Source: Ctena decussata (Eukaryota > Mollusca > Bivalvia > Lucinida > Lucinidae). From it: a DNA stretch of 64,000 nucleotides. Both the position numbers and the translations under genes were made by a program. Shown here one piece after another: positions 43,788 through 64,000 of the stretch; position 1 is the first letter of the stretch; the number at the start of each line of letters is the position of its first letter. The notes under the pieces were generated by a model. That model was not told the origin of the DNA. It made no database searches and saw nothing but the letters and a program-made list of their open reading frames with translations. The DNA lies in NCBI GenBank assembly GCA_963989385.1, contig OZ022502.1, positions 54,429,454 through 54,493,453 on the forward strand, given 5' to 3'.

Positions 43788-44251
43788 CGGTCCTACTAAA
43801 GACAGAAAAGGACTTACGCCACCGAAAAGGACCGAAAAAAACTTTCGGTCACCGAAAAGGACTTTTATTTGCCATTTAATGCCATATAAAACATATGTTT
43901 TAGAAATTTTAATATCATCATGATATTAATCAGCGCTTGAATAACAATTTTATGAATTATAGTATCTTCATTCTAAAAATTCACAAAAATGTTACAGCAC
44001 CGAAAAGGACTCGACTTCTTGCCATGTACCGAAAAGGACATCGCAAATGCCGAATTTGGGGCAGCGAAAAGGGCATTTTTCACTTAATATTCTAGAAAAT
44101 TGTGTTTATAAATAACATATTTTACCCCCTATACATGTTTTCAAACGTTTTTATAGCATAAAATGGCATTTAAAAAGTCCTTTTCGGTGCCCGAAAGTCT
44201 TTTCGGTCCTTTTCGGTGGCAAAAGTCCTTTTCTGTCTTTAGTAGGACCCG
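43788..44251. mobile_element. MITE with ~75 bp terminal repeats, inside the 5S-like repeat
   Basis: The left arm 'tcctactaaagacagaaaag' is inverted at the right as 'cttttctgtctttagtagga'; 'ccaccgaaaaggaccgaaaa' and its inverse follow. The 8-mer tggtggac flanks both sides (43780-43787 and 44252-44259). The empty site exists at about 45724-45740, where tggtggac occurs once. hAT-like by target length. Confidence 0.85.
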
Positions 44252-44327
44252 TGGTGGACTGTTTTCACTAGTTAAGCAATGTTTCGCTCGGTTAGTACTT
44301 GGATGGGTGACCCAATAGGCTTGGGCC

Positions 44328-45234
44328 CAGGGCTACAGAAATTTTGAAATCGTAATCGGTCCGGAAGGCCAATGACGTCATACGAATCCAAAATAGACAC
44401 GAAAACTAATGACTACACAGTGTATTCCACAATCCAAAAAAAGTCACAAAAACTAATGACTACACTGGAGCGCCGTTATATAACGCGGGTGTCATCGCTG
44501 AAGTAGCCATTTAGTCCACATGTTCTTACTCAAGGTGAAAAATGCGCTTTAAAGCGCAGAGACAGTCAGACCGAAAGCGAAAGTACACATGGCTGTACCA
44601 TTCGGACATCCTCGCCGATCTTCATTTACGGAATTGGCCGAAGTATTACGAATGACGTATTTTACTGTATTCGAGTTAATTCCCTTGAAATATGAATATA
44701 CTTGCAAAAAGGGACCTTCGGACGAAGAAAAAAAATTCTTTGCGAAAAATGACGTGGGCTAAAAAAACCCCTGACCAGCCTGCACATAATCAAGTCCGGT
44801 TTAATTTTTCTTTTTGCTAGTCAAATTCTTTCCTTATGCTATCTATGAAAGTATACAATAGTCAGTAACCTTACGTTGCACAGCTTTTTTCCGTGCATCA
44901 GCACGGAATACATGTGTGTATTACGAGTTGTGGAAAATCTTCGCCGCTGGCCAATATTGTGACACGTGCTAATTATCGAAGATTTCTAAAATTGAGTCTG
45001 TTCACACCTTGGCAAGACAATCGACACATTGTTTATCTGTGATAACTTTTGACAGCAGTGCGTTATTATTGGATTAATAATATGACACATGGCTAAAATC
45101 CAGGTAATTATGTCATCATACATCGCAAATCGTGTTTTTTCGGACCGAAAAAAATGTGCCTTATGCCAACTGAATCGGTTTTTCGAACTCAAAATCGGTC
45201 CAGACCGACAAAAAATCGGATTTCTGTAGCCCTG
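44328..45234. mobile_element. CAGGGCTACAG-ended hAT-like element (907 bp)
   Basis: Ends 'cagggctacagaaat' and 'atttctgtagccctg' are perfect inverse repeats. The 8-mer cttgggcc flanks both sides (44320-44327 and 45235-45242). Subterminal 'aatcggtcc' and 'ggaccgaaaa' motifs occur. A minus-strand frame at 44986-45192 has no transposase motif; the element is non-autonomous. Confidence 0.85.
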
Positions 45235-45335
45235 CTTGGGCCCATCAAGTCACATCAGTGGTGTCAGAAGTGTTGGAAAGAGCTCACAGGAGACTACTGC
45301 CCTGCCTTTGAGAGTGAAAGGGGAGCTATGTAGTG

Positions 45336-45559
45336 CAGGGATAATTTTTGGGAGGATTTTGAGAGATTTTCTCCAATTTTTGCCAAAACTCTGACACTAA
45401 AATTTATCAAATGGGAGGAACAATCTCATGCAAAAAAAAAGGCATTCTAACAATGGGTAGTATTAAACTAAAATTCTCACTGAGAATGGAATATTTCTCA
45501 TAAATTTTGTCAAAATGAAATACATTTCTTCCATAAGATTTTGAGCAGAATTATCCCTG
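45336..45559. mobile_element. CAGGGATAATT-ended MITE (224 bp)
   Basis: Ends 'cagggataatt' and 'aattatccctg' are inverted, with further pairing of 'ggattttgagag' and 'agattttgagc' regions. The 6-mer gtagtg flanks both sides (45330-45335 and 45560-45565). Third insertion in the 5S-like repeat. Confidence 0.75.
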
Positions 45560-45634
45560 GTAGTGTGGCTGAGTATGTGTCACAATGACTGAGTTGTCCT
45601 GCTCCAAGGTCTTTCAAGAAAAAGGAGGGTCTAG

Positions 45635-45790
45635 TGTAGTGAATGGGTATAAATACCAGTACTAGTGCCTTGCTGTAGAACTTCTACAGTAGAAGCATGC
45701 TTTTATGGCAACGTGGTTAGAGTGGTGGACTGTTATAAATTGCTAGTTAAACAATGTTTCGCTTGGTTTAAATTCATGTATCACCCTTTT
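45635..45790 (+). repeat. Uninterrupted partial copy of the 5S-like repeat
   Basis: 'agtgaatgggtataaatacc', 'gtagaagcatgctttta', 'ttagagtggtggactgtta' and 'gctagttaaacaatgtttcg' match the interrupted copy at 43703-44290 without the 464-bp insert. It thus preserves the pre-insertion state. Confidence 0.75.
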
Positions 45791-46582
45791 TTGCACCTTT
45801 ATGTTTTTGGAGAATTTTGGAGTCATTGGTCAACTAAAGTACAGGTTAATACAGGTAAACATGTGCATTTAGTACGTAGTCACTCTGAGATTTTAACACA
45901 TGATGATCCGAAAAGTGGAGGTCTGTCAGTTCATGCTGTCATAACTTCCCTAGAGCCAGATTTTGGATAATGTACTTTTGTAACTATGAGCCCAAAAAGG
46001 ACTTTAGAAATGACCAGTGAAGAGATAAGGGGTAATTATCTTCTTGCTGTAATTATATGATATCATTTATACATATATTCTGAAGGAAAAAGGAGATTTT
46101 GCTTTCTTTTTTAGCTACAAGATGGCTATCCATTAGAAATATGCAGTCCCAGCGAATCAGGGTCATTTGGGTCCTTTTTCCCTCGATCTAGGGGATCTTG
46201 GCCTGATTTCAGGGGGATGTTTTGGCCTGATTTGGGTGGGTCGTTTCAGCCCCGGTTTTGAGGTCTCATTATTAGGGCAAATAGGTTGATTTCACCTTAT
46301 CATCTATTAGTTTTACTTTGACCAAGTTGAGAAAATTACTGTTATATAGGTAATGGTGTCAGGTTCCTGAATTACTTATGTGAGGGTGTCAGGCTAACAA
46401 GGGCTAATGCCATTTTAAAAACGGGTGACAGCTAAAGTGACTTCCTGTTTGCTTCCCTGGAAAAAGAAGAATTTCCAAATATGGATCAGTTCTTATTTGA
46501 AAGAATTTGCATGTCTTCTTGAGAAGGGAGACAAAAGAATGCCCTGCTTTGCATGAGTACCCTAATTTGCTTTTAAAGTATT
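45791..46582. other. Unassigned sequence
   Basis: A G-rich, partly repetitive patch (46190-46262) contains 'ttggcctgatttc' and 'ttggcctgatttg'. An inverted relative of 'gtcgtttcagcc' lies near 46830, so a decayed element may span 46190-46900. No gene recognised. Confidence 0.4.
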
Positions 46583-46647
46583 CGGACACCTAAAATAATA
46601 AATTTTTCATTTGTCCCAAATGGAAAATTGATTATTTTTAGGTGTCC
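46583..46647. mobile_element. Short hairpin MITE (~65 bp)
   Basis: 'ggacacctaaaataata' faces 'attatttttaggtgtcc', with 'tttttcatttg' and 'caaatggaaaa' inside. Non-coding. Confidence 0.7.
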
Positions 46648-47287
46648 CAATATATACACACATTACGGTAGGAACTTTGGTAAAGTAAAGAGATGTATGA
46701 TTATAATAAAAATATCTTTAGATAGAAAGAAAATGTCAAGAAAAACATTTTTACCTAATAAATTGTATAAAAAAAATGGGCCAAAAATGACTCACCGAAA
46801 CCTGACCGTAACAACCCCACACCTAAAATTGGACTGAAACGACCGAGGCCGAAATGACCTTGTTGAAAGGGAAAAGGGCCAAAACAACCCAGAGTCCAAA
46901 GAGCCCAAAGAACAAAATCACCTATTACCCTTCTAGCCCTTGAACAATGGCAATGGGTGCATTCAGAATTCTCCTACCAACAACAGCAGTGGATGCCATC
47001 TGGTGGCCGACGATACATTTGCTGTTCATAGATAGTGATTGTAAATTGTGATGTCATTCCATGAAAAACAGAATGGCTGTGATGCTAATAAAAGGGAAAA
47101 CAAATGTATATTAAAAAGCATTAGGGTAATGTCATGTCAACAAGGGTCCTGAATGTGATCAAGCAAGTCTAAAATGATAGTCATGCCCTATGCAATTTCC
47201 ATGGTTAAAACATGGATTTGGTTCCATTAGACCATGGCCTCAAATAGTAGTAATATTACTACCTTAGTCTCTATTCATCCAACACAG
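46648..47287. other. Unassigned sequence upstream of DHX33
   Basis: No recognisable exon or promoter element. If DHX33 has a spliced leader exon, it could lie here or further upstream. Confidence 0.4.
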
Positions 47288-47466
47288 GAGCTCCAGATAA
47301 TAGGTTATGAGGATAATTAAAGAATTTTTCTCATTTCTCAACGAAAACATAGGTTATGACCCCTCATTAGAAATGGTTTTGATGAGGGTTACAACACATT
47401 TTTATGGAGAAATAGGGAAAATTATCCTTAAGTCATCCCTGTTATCCTTTCTTACCTTGCACACTG
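47288..47466. mobile_element. Hairpin MITE family M3, copy 4
   Basis: 'gagctccagataa' at the left, centre 'gacccctcattagaaatggt' facing a degenerate 'ttttgatgagggt', right end eroded ('cttaccttgcacac'). It lies 450 bp upstream of the DHX33 5' exon. Confidence 0.6.
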
Positions 47467-47554
47467 CAACACATGTAGGAAGCAGGGAGACTAAGGTAGT
47501 AGGCCTTAAACAGCTATATACAATGTATGTGCCTAGGTATCTATGCACAAAAAA

Positions 47555-47793
47555 TGAGCTGCAACATGACAAAACCAACAAAGTTGCAGGTTCATCAAGG
47601 GAAGACTCAGAATAGCCTGGACATCTGCCCAATTTGATCAGAGTCCTTGCTGTCTTCATGCAGCTAGCTTGAACCCTTAGCTACTCTTTAAGCACTCAGT
47701 GAAGGGTCTGATCAGACTGGGCAGATGCCCAGGCTGATCTGAGTCCATGCTGGGCACACATGCCACTTCATTGGTTTTGTTTTGTCCTGCTCA
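47555..47793. mobile_element. MITE family M4, copy 2
   Basis: The left 'tgagctgcaacatgac' followed by 'aaaaccaaca' faces the right 'ttggttttgttttgtcctgc'. The interior 'atctgcccaatttgatcaga' and 'tctgatcagactgggcagat' are inverted. Diverged copy of 18385-18610, ending about 60 bp before the acceptor upstream of the DHX33 start exon. Confidence 0.7.
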
Positions 47794-47855
47794 AATAAAG
47801 TAATGTTTGAATTCAAGAGAAACTGGCTGTAGACACTGTTTTGATTTATTTTCAG

Positions 47856-47922
47856 TTCTAACCTTCCTTGTACATGTATGTAGAGGGCCAAGCTGTAGGA
47901 TAAACTAAGGTCAATCATCAGG
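47856..47922 (+). other. DHX33 5' untranslated segment of the first coding exon
   Basis: A strong acceptor, 'tttgatttattttcag' ending at 47855, precedes this segment, so the first coding exon may be joined to an upstream non-coding exon. An in-frame TAG at 47896-47898 makes the ATG at 47923 the first usable start. The alternative is that transcription begins here and the AG is fortuitous. Confidence 0.4.
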
Positions 47923-63617
<15,695 letters not shown>

Positions 63618-64000
63618 GTAAGTATACAGTCGGTGCTTCAGATTAAGGCGACTGGGTAGACTTTCCAGGGAAGCAATTCAGTTCCATTTTTTGCCTCCCT
63701 TTTCAGTATGGTTCAACACATAAAGCAAATTCTTCCCTTTAAGAGTAGACCCATCTTGGAAGGGCTTCATTGTCAAGGCAACAGGAAGTCACAAAAGTTG
63801 TTTTCCTTTGTAAAAATGGTGGAAAAACATTGAGGTGTACACATTCATCTTAATATAAAATTATGGTGACAGTTATGCTTATGTTTCCTCTGACAGAAAC
63901 ATTCGAATCAGGTCCTGAGATAAGGTACCATCAAGGGTATTTACTTTATTTATGATGCTGATATTGAAACTATTAAGTCAGCAGCCGTTTTGGAATTACT
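63618..64000 (+). other. DHX33 intron 10, incomplete
   Basis: A relative of the 20221-20264 hairpin family occurs at about 63718-63765 ('agcaaattcttccctttaag'). No exon is found before the window ends. Confidence 0.6.

Larger units (their letters stand above)
43703..45634 (+). mobile_element. 5S-rRNA-related SINE-like repeat broken by three insertions
   Basis: Host pieces are 43703-43787, 44252-44327, 45235-45335 and 45560-45634. The second holds 'gttaagcaatg' and 'tagtacttggatgggtgacc', the internal control region of 5S rRNA genes, but the rest of 5S is absent. The first contains an A-box-like 'tggttagagtgg' relative. A shorter uninterrupted copy follows at 45635-45790. SINEs with 5S-derived promoters (SINE3 type) are known; the head here looks different, so exact classification is open. 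Confidence 0.6.

Noticed and set aside
44264..44312. 5S rRNA gene
   Set aside because: Only the central control region is 5S-like; both outer parts of the molecule are missing.

Overview
This window is eukaryotic, animal nuclear DNA. It is AT-rich, its genes are split by many introns, and almost all the rest is transposable-element and satellite-like sequence. Several tandem families resemble those common in bivalve mollusc genomes: units containing 'ggggcataactc', elements beginning or ending in 'tatgccccc', and elements ending in 'gtgagct'. I infer a clam-like bivalve; the species cannot be read from the sequence.

The one well-supported gene is the 5' part of a DEAH-box RNA helicase of the DHX33 type, on the + strand. 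Ten coding exons run from an ATG at 47923 to 63617, and the rest of the gene lies beyond the window. The exons join in frame with GT/AG borders to give 336 codons plus two bases, covering helicase motifs I, Ia, Ib, II (DEAH), III (SAT), the FLTGQEE region and motif V. A second probable coding exon, 42 codons on the minus strand at 19864-19989, has good splice borders but no recognised product. A cluster of splice-bordered open islands at 10880-11600 may be a decayed gene.

Layout. 1-8200: a dispersed repeat, hairpin MITEs, two TTAA-flanked elements, a minisatellite of about 23 bp units, and a tandem-core element. 8298-10218: a large tandem-core element. 12002-13337: a TTAA-type MITE split by a hAT element that still carries a BED zinc-finger reading frame. 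14037-22300: tandem-core elements and many hairpin MITEs. 23211-26600: a second copy of the first repeat, a SINE, G/C homopolymers and a LINE fragment. 27210-31447: a hAT-like element with 8-bp target duplications. One of its terminal repeats is split by a LINE fragment with a 19-bp target duplication, and it contains a decayed SGNH-hydrolase-like reading frame. 31448-35530: tRNA-derived SINEs and two LINE remnants in opposite orientation. 35860-47800: decayed repeats, a (TG)23 tract, a tRNA-derived SINE, and a 5S-rRNA-related repeat broken by three separate MITE insertions. 47856-64000: the DHX33 gene, whose introns carry SINEs, MITEs and two large tandem-core elements, one of them a three-level nest.

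The most unusual signal is architectural. Two recurrent element types (called E and F here) carry unrelated tandem-repeat cores between conserved ends: short inverted ends, a GC-rich hairpin, and a tetranucleotide-like microsatellite of the GGAC/TCCG kind. E elements are flanked by TA and F elements by TT/AA. A copy of F inserted into E, with a related uninterrupted unit nearby, shows the insertion point. No prokaryotic genes, CRISPR arrays, intact rRNA genes or convincing functional tRNA genes were seen.
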